Shown here in pieces: positions 1 through 11,441 of a stretch of DNA of 64,000 nt. The DNA is from Paraphysoderma sedebokerense. Lineage: Eukaryota; Blastocladiomycota; Physodermatomycetes; Physodermatales; Physodermataceae. Made by a program: the position numbers and the translations under genes. Where the stretch lies: the NCBI GenBank assembly GCA_025602915.1, contig JAHLJZ010000001.1, forward strand, positions 372,001-436,000, in the 5' to 3' direction. The notes below the pieces were generated by a model that saw only the letters and a program-made list of their open reading frames with translations, was not told the DNA's origin and did not search any database. Numbering within the stretch: position 1 is the first letter of the stretch; each line of letters begins with the position of its first letter.

Positions 1-320
1 ATGTGTAATCCAATTGTATAGCCAATGCGCTGATAGAATAAACCACACTGAAAGAACGACAGGGAACACAATATCTAAATTATCTGGTTTAACAAGATAA
101 TCTCTCAGATATCCTGTGACGAGCATGTTTGTGGTTAGTGGAAAAGTGTTGGTTATGCTGTTTTCTGGATGTTGAAAGAGTTGCCAATGCGAGGGGAGGA
201 GTACCTCGAGGGAAGGGAAACGACGTGAATTCGTCACTGTCACCTCTCGCACCCTTCACAAGAAGATAAATTGCCCCAAATTCGTACAATTTTCATAGAT
301 ATTACATAAGGATTTTCAGC
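1..320. other. No recognisable gene; upstream flank of the STRAD-like gene
   Basis: I see no supported gene here. A 66-codon minus-strand frame lies at 89-289, but it has no family motif and its composition looks like chance. The stretch probably holds the promoter and 5' UTR of the kinase-like gene that starts at 321, and perhaps the edge of a gene to the left. Confidence 0.4.
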
Positions 321-2112
321 ATGCCTTCCAGTATATTCAATTCGAAAAGGGAAAGGGAGAAACATTACAGGAGCGTCGAATTCTCAACCAACATACAAGA
401 CTACGAACTCATGTCACCAATCGGTAACGTATCTGATCATTGATGCAAAATTCACATCATTACAAACATATTATGCCGATGTGTCAATGCAAGTAATAAC
501 TTCTTACGTGTAACCATAATCACATTAGGCGGGGTCGATGACATATCTTACATGTATTTATCGCGGTACATCCCTACGCAAGATCTGGTCGCATTGAAGT
601 ATACAGATCTAACAATCTCACCGGACTGGGAATTCCTAGAAGAGTTGATGGTTTGTTGTTTTACCTCAATTCTTCCCGTTGGCCACGTCATGCGGAGGGG
701 TCATACTATTAGCCAACAGTGGACGATGTGCCGAGTTAACACATTTTTGATGAGTAGGTAGTAATCAAAAATACAGCAGTTTGTAAACATTCAAATACCT
801 TACCGTACTTTACGAGCTTCGTCGAGCATGAAAGGTTGTGGACCGTCACTTTGCCAATGCAGGCGGGTAAGATCAGTTAAACTCGGGCTCCAATGCTTGA
901 CTCTGTCAGTATAACCGAATCGAAACGTTTACCAGGAAGTTGCCGGGCAATCCTCCGAGAATATTTTCCAGACGGCTTTACGGAGACCATTGCAGCGACC
1001 ATACTGAAGCAAGTTCTAAAAGCGATACGGTATCTGCACGCCCAAGGATATATACACAAGTATGATTTCTCCCGTTCGCCCAACTTTTCCGCAAGCTAAT
1101 TATTCCTAATCAATTGTACAACAGTGATCTCCGTGCAGACAACGTATTGGTGGATGCCAACGGCGATGTTCGGTTAACGGGTTTTCACCAGTTACTGTAT
1201 CAATGTGGGGAAGGTGGTTATAAACGCCAATTCTACGAATTCAACGGGTTGCCAGAATGGATGGCACCAGAATGCATGGAACAAAACTCATTTTATGATG
1301 CCAAGGCAGACATATATAGCTTCGGTATTATGGCATTGGAACTGGCGTACGGCCGAACGCCTTTCGACGACTGGCCGCCGTTTAAGGTTGACCAATTTCT
1401 TGATGTGCATGTGCGATTTCAGTCCTACATGCTGACATTCTCCTACGGGATCTCCTTTGAAGATAATGTTGAGCAAGCTACTCTATGAATGTCCCACCGA
1501 AGAGTTAAACCCAACGAAGAAGATGTCGAGGCACTTCTTTGCTATGGTGAAGTCGTGCCTGCATAAGGATCCTTCTAAAAGGTAAAGCGCATTTAAGATA
1601 ATTTGGCATTACAAAGTAACTCAAATCTTTATGTTATGTGTCAGGCCGACGGCAGAAAAACTTCTCGAATATCCGTTCTTCAAAGTTGCAAAGAACTCGA
1701 AATACATCGAGTCGCGCTTGATTAAGCTAAGTGGCATTTGCAAGAAACATGGTGTGTACAATACAATACTTTTAGGTTATCTGTTTGCGTGAGCTCACAG
1801 TTACATGCATTGATCAACCTCGAAAAAGCTGCCGCCCTGTCCTCCCCACCCCCTGAGCCATCTGAGAAATCACCGACACATGATGTGAAAGACGTTGTAG
1901 TAGAATCTCAATCAGAAGGCTCGTTGAGTCAGTATGTAGAAAGCCGGCCCAGTACTGCTGCTAGTTATAACAGCCGTGCAACGAGTCAAGCTGTGTCCTT
2001 GGCACCAAGTACGACGAGTAGTATGGATGGATTGGAGATGAAAGCGTCTGGTCTGTTAATTGATCGAGATGTTGAAGGAATACCTGAAGAGACCGCAGAG
2101 GATAAGACATAA
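321..2112 (+). CDS. STRAD-like pseudokinase (STE20/GCK family)
   Basis: Spliced kinase-fold protein. In animals STRAD is an inactive kinase that, with MO25, activates LKB1. Clear exons include 321-423, 529 to about 656, one from about 776, one ending before about 1120, 1134-1386, 1463-1581 and 1645 to about 1750, then a low-complexity Ser/Glu tail ending at TAA 2110-2112. Start region MPSSIFN leads to YELMSPIG, where the glycine loop is degenerate. VALKY keeps a VAIK-like lysine. The catalytic loop reads HNDLRADN once spliced, so the HRD arginine is lost but Asp and Asn remain. DFG is replaced by GFH in RLTGFHQLL, in the same place where STRAD has GLR. EWMAPE (APE motif) and AKADIYSFGI (subdomain IX) follow, then a C-lobe ending LLEYPFFK. 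The C-terminal WEF motif used by animal STRAD was not found. The family call is firm for STE20-like and likely for STRAD. Confidence 0.72.
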
Positions 2113-2295
2113 TCCGAAATAAAATATAATTGGTAGATTCACTGTTGCCAAGAACTCGAGCAGCGTCCCTACACGGCTCATGTTCGTTTGGCCTTAAAAT
2201 GTTCATGTTCAAAATCTTCCTGTTTAACGCCTCGCCTCATCGGTTCCGTTGAGGATTCACTTTTTATGATAAAGAATTTGCTCAATTTACTTTTT

Positions 2296-5200
2296 ATGAA
2301 TGACAAAGATGTCGATAAAATGGACGATTCCATCATCCAGGTCTGCTAAATTTGTCTTACTGTCATTTGTTTTGGATGGGTGCCTTCCATGCAAACAAAT
2401 CATCCTAAATTCTCTCGGCCCTAATCTTATATATTTGTTTCCATATTATCTTTACTATGCAGATTCGGAAGCAATTAGAGAACGAACGACAATCCCAAAT
2501 ACAGTAAGTCCATCAAAGTCGTTTCATCTCATTTACGGATTAACACGATTGAGATATGGTGTGGATTCAGTTGTATTGATTTTGTTGGCTTTTAGGGAAC
2601 TCAACAACCGCCGAGACGAAAATTTGAAGCAATTATTTTGCATGCTAGCAAATATTGAGTACGATAATATAGTCGTCGATTTGGATCAATCAAAATTTTC
2701 TTTAGATGAGGATCGGTTAAAATCACTTATTGAGAAATACCAACTATCACAGTAAGAGATTTCTACTAAAATGTTACGAATGCTTGATCTGTTAATTTGA
2801 CGACTCTCTTTCTATATTTATCAATATAGCGATCAAGTATATATTTATTATTTATGATTCTTTGGAGCAATTTATGGGTATCTGACTGATGTCATTTAGG
2901 ATATTCCGCATTTACCAGATTCATTTGAAACCCTCATGTCACTATCACCTCTCCGTGGAACTGCAGCCCGCAACAAATCCAGTTTGAGCCAAAACATAGG
3001 AGATCAATCCGAACAGTCATCACAAATTCAATCCGTAGATGAGAACGAAGACATTCAATCATCACAAATTCCGTTATCCTCGGCCGGAGCTTCAGATGAG
3101 AGTTTACCGTCAAAGATATCTGCATTGTCAAATGCCATGTCAATAGATGACGAAGAGATGGTCCCGATAAAGGAAGAAGATGTTTCGCAGGCTCCAAGTA
3201 GGGCTCCTTCACAAACACCTGAGCCATCAAATGAACCATTGGATAAAGTCAAAATGGAGGATGGATCTATGGATGCCAATGGGAATAATGTGAAAAAACG
3301 CAAAATCGTACCACCACCAATTGAAAGACCGGTCACCCGAGGGATAACTAGAGAGGTAATGAATAGAAGTTTATTCTGCTCTGAAGTTATATACTCACAC
3401 ACTCGAACCAGGCGAAGTCTCGAGATGGTACCCCTGGTTTACCGACGACGCCATCGCAATTGTCAGCGCCTCCAGACATAAATGAATTCACAGAAGCGTC
3501 GAAAGCAACCATAAATCAGTCAGCTCCGCATTACGCTTCTGGAGCATCAATTTTACAGCACTTACAAAGACAAACAGTTCTTCAGCCGCTGAATAGCGAG
3601 AAAGTCGATGAAAGGAGGATAGCATCATACAAAGTTCAAGCCAGAATGATTCATAATCCGATGTTTAAATGTCTTCAAACAGCCAATAAGAGTGTATCAA
3701 CGAGCGATTGGACGGTTGGTCTTCACTCGTCTGCAAGTGACCTCAGCCTTCGTACCGCTAAATTTACATTTCCAATTTACAGGTTGCGAGAGAAGAACTG
3801 AAGCGGGTCCGAATACTCAAACGCGTTGACGAGCTTAAAGCAGGCAATATGTGGGCATTTCGTCAAATGAAGATGCACAAAGCTCCAACCAGAGATAGAT
3901 CACATTGGGATTTTTTGTTAGATGAAATGAAATGGATGCAAGTTGATTTTAAGAAGGAAAGAAGATGGAAAATTGGCACAGCTTGGCAGGTATCAAGATG
4001 GATTTTGGAGTGGCATAATGCGGAAGATAAGAGTAGTATTTGTGTGAAGGTAGGAATATCATTTCCACCGTTTTGTTGTCGGCCTTTATTAACTCGATTT
4101 GAGTAGCCCGGTCCAGTTCGATTTTTGGAAGAAACCCCAGATAAAGAAGAGACTTCAAAATTACAAGATGTCGAGCCATCCGCTACCTCAAATCTTACAA
4201 GTGTTGAAGACGATTCGCACAGTGCCGTAACGATGGACCTTGATGACAACGTAACGGAAAAAACGGACAATCAAGTGAAGAAACCTGATAATATGGACGT
4301 AGATCTACGAACCCAAGTTGTACAGAACTTGTCCATCGATGCCTGCACGTGAGTGGTAACTTCCTTCCATTACATTGACATTCGATACTGACATGCTCCA
4401 ATATTTTAGATCCGTGATATCCGTCCCGGTCGAATTTCTCGATGATAATATCACAACATACGAACCACCAAATCCTAATAACGCCAAACCTTATTGCAAT
4501 GAAATCGAACTCGGTCGCATTATACCGATTACAAAATTGATCAGTATGAGACATTACTTCCCTCGAGAAATAACCGCGAAGGATATAGAAGAAGATTCTA
4601 GTCGTCTCCGTCGCAGACAAGATGGCACATTGGTATGGAAACACGAAGAAAGTGAACGGGCGAAGCCTGAAGAAGAGATTATTCCGCCGTCGAGACCTCG
4701 TATTGATCCAAACCCACTAGTATCACGTTAGTAACTTTCCATTAGTCGCAGTCTTAATATTGTCAATTAATTACTTGTCTGCATAGTTCCATTCATGAGA
4801 AAACCTAAAGAGCCGACCGCACATCCAACGTCTGCTCCAACGCCATCAGGAGCACCATGGAACTCAGATGAAGATGACTTTTTGCTCAAAAATGCAAAAG
4901 AATATCAGTTCAATTGGGAACTTGTTGCTGATGCTTTGAACTTGCAGCTGAAGAAAGGTTCGATGATTCGAAATGACCGACGGTCGCCACTTGAATGTCA
5001 ACAACGGTATCATAAGATAGAGAGTCAATCTTCAGGGTCCCAAGCTCAGAATCATTTAAGCCAAGTCATTCAGAATGCCTCATCGAGCTCGACTCCAAAT
5101 TTGGCACCGTCGCCAAAGACCAGGAAAGAATCGAGAGAAGCATTTTTATCTCAAAAGGCGATCAAGGATGGTGTGAAAAAACGAAGAATCAAACATTACT

Positions 5201-7010
5201 CTATCTTGGATGTTATTCGCCGATTGGCTCCTGATAGAAATAAGCATAAAACACAGCAAGCTAGTGAGTTTCATTTATACTATCATTTTTGTACTTAAAG
5301 TCAGGGTTGACATAACCATTTTTTTAAAGATCCTCCGAACTCGCAGAATGCTACACCTGAAAAGATTCCGATGGCGCCTTCTCCGTTTGAATTGAGTGAA
5401 TTAAAATTCCGCCGCGACGAGCAGTTGCGAAAGTTACAGTTAGAGCGAGAAAGACAGGCGCAACTTGCAGCAGCTGGTAGCGCAAGGGTATGTTGTCTTC
5501 TTACTTATTCCCCAAGTTCCCCGTCAACTGACAACGAGGAACATCTAATAACTGGATAACAGTTACTCGCAGGTCGTCCGCCAATGGCATTGCCTCCTGG
5601 AGTGCAGCCTGTCCCTCCACAACTTGCGCGATTAGGTCTTACCAGACCTCCACAGGGTAATATGCCGATGAATGCTGCACAGATTCAGGCGATGGCTGCG
5701 GCAGCTCAAGCTCAAGCTCAAGCTCAGGCTGCACAGGTACAAGCGCAAGCTCAGGCTCAACAAGCAAACCAATCAAACCCTACCAACCAGGCGCAAATTC
5801 GACCCGTTGCGCAAACTAATTCAACTGTAAATAATCAAAATGCCGGACAAATAAGTCAACTTCAATCGCAAGGACAACCACAGCAACAAGCTACTTCAGC
5901 TAACGTCGTCGCCATCGGAAACCCGTCCGCACCCAATCCAAATCCGTCATCAAATCCAACAGTTCCAGCTGGCATTCGGTTTCCGCCGGGAAGATTCACT
6001 CCAGAGCAAATGCAGCAGATTCTACAAGCAAATGCTGCTAGATTAGGTCAGGTTCGACCTCAGTTTCAACAGGTTTCGATGCAAGGTAAGTTCTTAATCA
6101 TGATTCGCATGTATTCACTTTCTTATTAACCAATGAAATCAGGTAATACTAATAATACCAACCCCGCCAAACCTGGCGACGCCGGAAGTTCCGGCGTACC
6201 TCAGCAAGCATTAAATGTACAGGCTGCTATAGCTGCTCAGTATGGACAACTGACACCTGCAATGGCACAGAAGCTTCATTTGGCCCAACAGCAGCAGCAA
6301 CATGCTCAAGCGTTTTCGAATCCGCATGCTGTCCAAAATATCCAACAGGCGGCGGCCTTTGCTGCCTTACAACAAGGTTTCAATGGCTATCAGGCGAAAA
6401 ATGCGACTGGTCAGGTATGTTATAATTCTTTCAATGTAGAAATCACAAATGGCACACAGGTTGATTGACTGATGTAATTGTTTGGTTAGACTTTACCGCC
6501 GATGACACCAGAAGCGATAGCTCTGTTTAACCGTCAACAACAGTTGAATGCGTTAAATCTGCAGCGAGCGAAATCTTTGGCTAATCAACCTACACAAGGC
6601 GCTTCCACTGTGCCGTCATCGCAAAGCACAATGCAATCCAACCCTCAGGGAACGCAAGATCTCACAAAATCACCGACTCCTGGTCCTGCCGCCTCACCCA
6701 AGTTAACGGCAGCGACAACCGCACCTAAATCAACGAGTTCTGATACGCCGATTCCAAACGTATCTAGCACATCCGTTTCCGCCAATCCGTCTGGTGCTTC
6801 TTCAACTGACAACTTGCCTGCCGCTGGTGACGACACCGACTCACCAGGACGAAGACGACTGTTGCGAAGGGTTCGTAGCCAGAGATTCTTTCTTTTTTAA
6901 TTATCTCTTATCCGATAATACAATGGTGGCTGACAATATTCCTCTTAGGGAAAAAAATAGTAACGGCTTTCAAACGCCCCGAGTATAAAGGGAGAGAATT
7001 TGATAACTAG
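2296..7010 (+). CDS. eaf1: EAF1/VID21, NuA4 histone acetyltransferase platform subunit (HSA + SANT)
   Basis: EAF1 holds the NuA4 acetyltransferase complex together. The HSA domain, read around MWAFRQMKMHKAP to WQVSRWILEWHN (about 3840-4049), binds actin and Arp4; the SANT/Myb repeat, WNSDEDDFLLKNAKEYQFNW (about 4858-4950), lies where EAF1 has it. The rest is acidic N-terminal sequence and a long Gln/Ala-rich C-terminus (5560-6900). Exons: 2296-2340, 2463-2503, 2596-2751, 2830-2836, 2900-3355, 3412-3714, 3783-4049, 4107-4348, 4410-4726, 4787-5263, 5330-5487, 5563-6085, 6143-6414, 6490 to about 6875, and a last exon near 6950-7010. The ATG at 2296 is chosen because it splices in frame to the coiled-coil exon 2463. 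The last splice is uncertain: reading through instead stops at 6898. AATAAA lies at 7058. Confidence 0.85.
2830..2836 (+). other. 7-nt microexon of the EAF1 gene
   Basis: The exon ending at 2751 closes in phase 2 and the exon opening at 2900 needs phase 0, so a direct join breaks the frame. Between them the sequence AATATAG-CGATCAA-GTATAT offers an acceptor, seven bases and a donor. Including these seven bases restores the frame (residues ...LSHDQDIPHL...). The flanking introns would be 78 and 63 nt, normal for this genome. This is inferred from phase logic, not from transcripts. Confidence 0.6.
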
Positions 7011-7057
7011 TGTCCAATTTGTATATAATAATTGATTTGAATTGGTACACATATTCC

Positions 7058-7063
7058 AATAAA
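7058..7063 (+). promoter_or_regulatory. Polyadenylation signal AATAAA, EAF1
   Basis: A canonical AATAAA lies 48 nt past the proposed EAF1 stop. It is only 25 nt from the stop of the convergent minus-strand gene, so the two 3' UTRs should overlap. Confidence 0.5.
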
Positions 7064-7087
7064 TGTTCATGGTATCAATTATCTTAG

Positions 7088-7984
7088 TCATGTATAGATC
7101 CCGGGTCCTTCCTTCTTACTTGTTTCGGTAGTACTCCGACGTTGCAATTGCTCCAATCGCGACATTCTCAACGAAACTTCGGACCGAATTTGGGATTCAT
7201 ATTTTTTTCCTGCACCTAACTCTTTCATTTCATCTAACCAATCTAACCTTTCACGAATTTCATCGACAAGAGCGTTGTATTCGTCGTATTCCTCCAAATC
7301 TGGTGAGAGCAACTGACGTGTTTCGCGAGGCTTTAAACGTGAAGGATTATCCTGATCAACCGTCTCACCAGACATTAGAGTTTGAAGTTTAGCGATTTTC
7401 TTTTCTCGACTTACTGCAAAATAGGTGAATGATTAATTAAACATTAGTTGTATGGCTTATCTTCATTTGAATTTCCTAAAATGCTACCGGTTATTAAACC
7501 TCCTCTGAACTTTTCTGTTCTGTAATACTGGGTTTCATTCACGATTTGTTGAAATGTTTTTTTTACGGGACGCGGATTTTCGAAGCGAAGCTTTATAGGT
7601 ATTGCACTCGCATTTCTTGGTTGTCTACATTTGGGAGTGACGGTTCTGTTTAATTCGGTGGGTTGCGGAAGTGGTTGATATCCTGTAATGCGTCGACATT
7701 AGACTATTTCTAGTGGTGATGAGATTCGAAAAACATGTACAACTCGGTTAAAACATGTTATAGCATGAGAAATTCTTGCCTTTAATTCGGTCTAGCAGTA
7801 ATTTTTGCTGAGCAATTGATAGACCAGATTTCTTCATGTACCCTGCAAGAATGATGTGCAGAGCAAGTCAACCAGTTACAGCTGGCATCCAGAAGCTTGG
7901 CAATAACTTGAGAATACCATTCAAAAGGGCTTCCGTCTGTGCACTTAAGATTGAGCCAGAATTTGTATTTTTGTTGTTGAGCAT
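7088..7984 (-). CDS. UPF0193 family protein (C22orf23/EVG1-like)
   Basis: Four exons read down the minus strand: 7984-7918, 7842-7780, 7682-7488 and 7413-7088. The product is about 216 aa. The family signature is visible at both ends: an N-terminal block SAQTEALLNG-YMKKSGLS-IAQQKLLLDRIKG-YQPLP, and a C-terminal block IRERLDWLDEMKELG followed by QIRSEVSLRMSRLEQL, matching UPF0193 in order and spacing. The molecular function is unknown. Homologues I recall are mostly from animals and other organisms with flagella or cilia, which would fit a zoosporic fungus (inference). The second intron starts with GC rather than GT (AAAG-GCAAGA at 7779-7778), and only this junction joins the conserved blocks in frame. 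The start ATG at 7984 is the only one that splices correctly. The gene diverges from the bromodomain gene 136 bp away. Confidence 0.82.
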
Positions 7985-8120
7985 TTGATGTGTTAGTTGA
8001 TAAATGGTGGTTTATGGATGAAATAAGAGCCGCGTTGGCCTTGATCCGGATGGAGCGAAAAAAAAACTTCACTCGGCCGATGCCACATTGAACATTCCCG
8101 CTGGAGAATCGGATTCTGAT
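7985..8120. promoter_or_regulatory. Divergent promoter between UPF0193 and BRD7/9-like genes
   Basis: Only 136 bp separate the two start codons, which face away from each other. Both 5' UTRs and promoters must lie here. I see no clear TATA box, only a short A-run. Shared or bidirectional control is inferred from layout alone. Confidence 0.45.
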
Positions 8121-10767
8121 ATGGGGAAGAAGAACAAGCAAAAAGGTATTCTCTTCTGCTCTGTCTTTTTCATCTCCTTCCGTCCGTTCCTCTCTACCTT
8201 TTCCTTTCCTCGCTAAGTTCCTCTGTTCGTTGCTCGTCGTCATCATCGTCGGTCCAGCCTGTGTTAACCATCCTTTTCCTGTCTTCCCGATTTGTATATG
8301 ATTTGTACCTTTCGCAACAGAATCTGAGCATGGAGTCTTGCCGAAAATAAAGTTATCTTTAAAACTCACTCTTCCGCAAAAGAGGCCATCTGCGGAACCA
8401 ACACCATCATCCCCTCCTCACAAAGTTCGCAAAACCTCTTCTTCTTCAGACACATCCAAGCAGCCATCGAAGCCAGCTCCTCAACCCAGAATTAAACTTC
8501 GATTAGGTCCTATCCCGTCTTCCAACAATCCTCCTGCTCAACTGCAGCAGAATGCATCAGCTCAGTCCGTATTCAGTCATTCAACCTATACCGCCATCCC
8601 CAAAGTCGAGGAAGATATCAATATCGAAGATGTCACTGATGAGGAGGATATCACTAGTAAAGTTACAAGTGTCACAGCCGATGGATCCAATGGAAGCCCG
8701 TCGCCTGGATTTACATCAAGAGCTGGCAGCATAGATTCTGATGAGCGCTATGTAAAGCAAGAATCCACCGATTCATTTGACGTCAACAGCCACTATGCCG
8801 ATTCTGTGAAATCAGAAGATACAACGAAAGGAAATGGTATCTTGAACCAGCCACTCAAAGGTCCAAGAAGGGTGCGGGGAAAATTTGCAAAGCGAATTAA
8901 ATTGCCGCATGAGAAGGGCCCTGCTCCTGTTCGAAAGTATAAGAAGAACCTTTACGTTGTGTTGAGCAAGTGTTTGGAATTGCTGAATCGGTTAGTTCCA
9001 TTATGTAATTTTGAATTATTTCAGTTTTTCATATTTACACAATCAAATATAGCAAGGATCAATATGGTTTTTTCCTGCATCCCGTCGATACCAACATCGT
9101 TACCGATTACCTCACAGTTATCAAACACCCGATGGACTTTTCAACTATGCAGCAAAAAGTAGATCGGAAAATATATCGCAGCGTTGCTGAATTCAAAGAT
9201 GATCTTACGTTGTTGTGTCAGAATGCAAAAACATACAATGCGCCTGCTACTCCGTATTATAAGTTGGCGGAGAAGTTACTGGACTGGGGTACCCGATGGC
9301 TAGATAAGGAAGAACCCTTCACAACGTTAGAAGATGATTCATCCTCCAAGATGAAAGGTGAAGAAGATATTGACATTGTGTCCATGAAGTCTGCTGATGT
9401 ATGCTTGACCTCCTTTTGGATCCTCTATTTTGTCCATACTTGAGTTAATTTTCTTTTCCTAGACTTCGCAGGATCAGATTGATCGGTCACGATCATCGAC
9501 ACCAGTAAAGCGTAAGTGTGGATTCGCCTAAACCCTAGTCTTATTTTCAAAGCTGACCATTTGGATATCCTCGCCAGTGAAGAAGAGCAAAAAGAAGCAA
9601 ACAAAATTAAAAGAAGCATCAAAGGCCATTTACCTCGGAGACGCATCATTTGACTCTGGATACCAAGATCCTTTGGACTTCATTCCGCAGCCTGATGTTT
9701 GGTGGGAGATACCGCTACTCGGGCAACCCACTGCAGATGATGAAGAAGGTACACCTGGTATGCTTGCCCCCTCTTCCGCTTTCAACCGTACGCTTGTGTT
9801 TTTTTTAACTCTCTTATGCAGCTTCTTTTCTCGATTATGGCCCTTTCGCTTATCCCGATCCCAAGATCAATACAACCCCAGTAGAAGCATCCTTCCAGTT
9901 TCACGTTTACGGCAACGCGACTGGTGAAGCGTACATCAACAGCCTGAAATCGTTTGTCGAGGATATGGATCCGTACGTGAGAAATTACGTGAATCGGATA
10001 TCATCCGCCGTCACCCTTGGTGGTGCTGACATTGCAGCAAAAGTGGAAGAGTTAGAACCAGCCGGATGTAAAACAGATAGAAGTATTGAACCAATGACAC
10101 AACACCAGCACATTGTTCGGACAGAAGTGGGAACTGTAGATGTCGCGGCAGAGTTGGACTATCTGAGACGTTTTGCCAAGGCTCAGGAACTGGAGTTTTT
10201 CCGAAGGCAAAAGGTTGACCTTGGAATGTTTTACCAAGACGAAAAGGGGCAGGTGAATCTCTCCTCATTCCCTACCGGCGATGTGAGTGCCATGACGGTT
10301 CCAAATCCGCAGAGGATGGCTGAGCTATTGGAGTTGTCAAAGTCAGAGTTGCTTAAAGTTTACGAATCAAGGTCAGGCAATACTGATATAAACAGCGAAG
10401 ATGTGGTAGAAAGTCGTATGTAAAGTTTAGTGGTTGTCTACAAATCATTGGAAGATTGTTAACCCACTCTTTTATTTTCATACCAGTTCAATCCCTAAAA
10501 AATCGATTATTCAGCCTTGCTCGACAGCTTCCTCCTTGGGAAATTATTCAGCCCGTATATCAGAGTTCATCAAAACAGTCCGTGTCGTCATCTAAACCTT
10601 CGCAAGGCGCCCATCCACAAAAATCACTCCCGCGTTCTTCCAGCACACCATCAATATCGAAGAACGGGGCCTCGTCCAGTTCCTCTCATTCTTCTCAATA
10701 TTCAAAAACCAGTAAAAATATACCAATGGCGAGACCAGGATCTCACAGTGTAAAAGGAAAAAAGTAA
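8121..10767 (+). CDS. BRD7/BRD9-like bromodomain protein
   Basis: Bromodomain proteins bind acetyl-lysine on histones; BRD7/9 are SWI/SNF subunits. Exon 1 (8121-8145) encodes MGKKNKQK, very like the MGKKHKKHK start of animal BRD7/9, and splices to 8321. Later exons: 8321-8990, 9053-9399, 9463-9511, 9578-9748, 9822-10415, 10487-10767. The bromodomain spans about 8945-9300: YGFFLHPVDTNIVTDY (ZA loop region), KHPMDFSTM, FKDDLTLLCQNAKTYN with the acetyl-lysine-binding Asn, and YYKLAEKLLDWG. The N-terminus is Pro/Ser-rich and basic; the C-terminus is a conserved-looking region (FQFHVYGNATGEAYIN) and a Ser/Lys-rich tail. Membership in the BRD7/9 group rather than another single-bromodomain family rests on the N-terminus and layout. 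Confidence 0.78.
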
Positions 10768-11441
10768 TCTAGATTTTTAATATCGTGTATTTGATTGCCG
10801 AACAAATCCGTGTACCATAGCTCATTAATTGTTGAATTTTTTTGGTGAAAGTTACATAATCGATACCAATGCTATCTGATTCCACATAAACCGTCAAATT
10901 ATCTTCAATTCCGATAGCGAACCCTTGAATTAGAATAAATTTGAGGTGTTATTCTGTTGTAACGCCGACTTCTACACTTCGTGTTGCGGAAATTTTGATC
11001 ATGTCGTTGAATTTCATTCTTTTAACTTAACCTCTTTATTTCTAAGTATTGCGTATTGCAAGTTATCAATAGCCTGTATTTTTGCTCTGAAACCTCACTG
11101 AATACTCTAGTCATTATTAGCTTAAAATCAAATGTGTATTTCTTTCAGGAGAGTTTAAACTATTATTTTGTAAACTTTTTAAAATCATCTACACGGTTAT
11201 TCTCTAAGATCTACCAACATATGTCATATTCAATCTCTGATAACTCCAAAATGAATCTGCCGTCAATTCATAGTTAAAAGATCACATTGTTCGGGCTTTG
11301 ACACCACGGCCAGCCTCATTGGGCCGGAGCTTATTAAACGAGGCCTTCAGAAAGGCAGATAACTCGCAAAATAAACTTTTACGCACTCGAAAAAGTCTAA
11401 TATCTATTTTGATATATTCCCACATTTTCTGTGTCCCCAGT
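10768..11441. other. AT-rich spacer; probably hides the first exon of the GH26 gene
   Basis: No convincing gene. The GH26 reading frame is open back to about 11274 without an ATG, and a good acceptor (GTGTCCCCAG) lies at 11431-11440. An upstream exon carrying a signal peptide is therefore expected here, but I could not find one with a clean ATG and donor. The hydrophobic run LISILIYSHIFCV just before the acceptor could be chance. Confidence 0.35.

Noticed and set aside
7782-8369. 195-codon minus-strand frame reaching into the bromodomain gene
   Set aside because: The UPF0193 exons use another frame here, and the frame has no conserved motif; it overlaps the divergent promoter and the start of the bromodomain gene.
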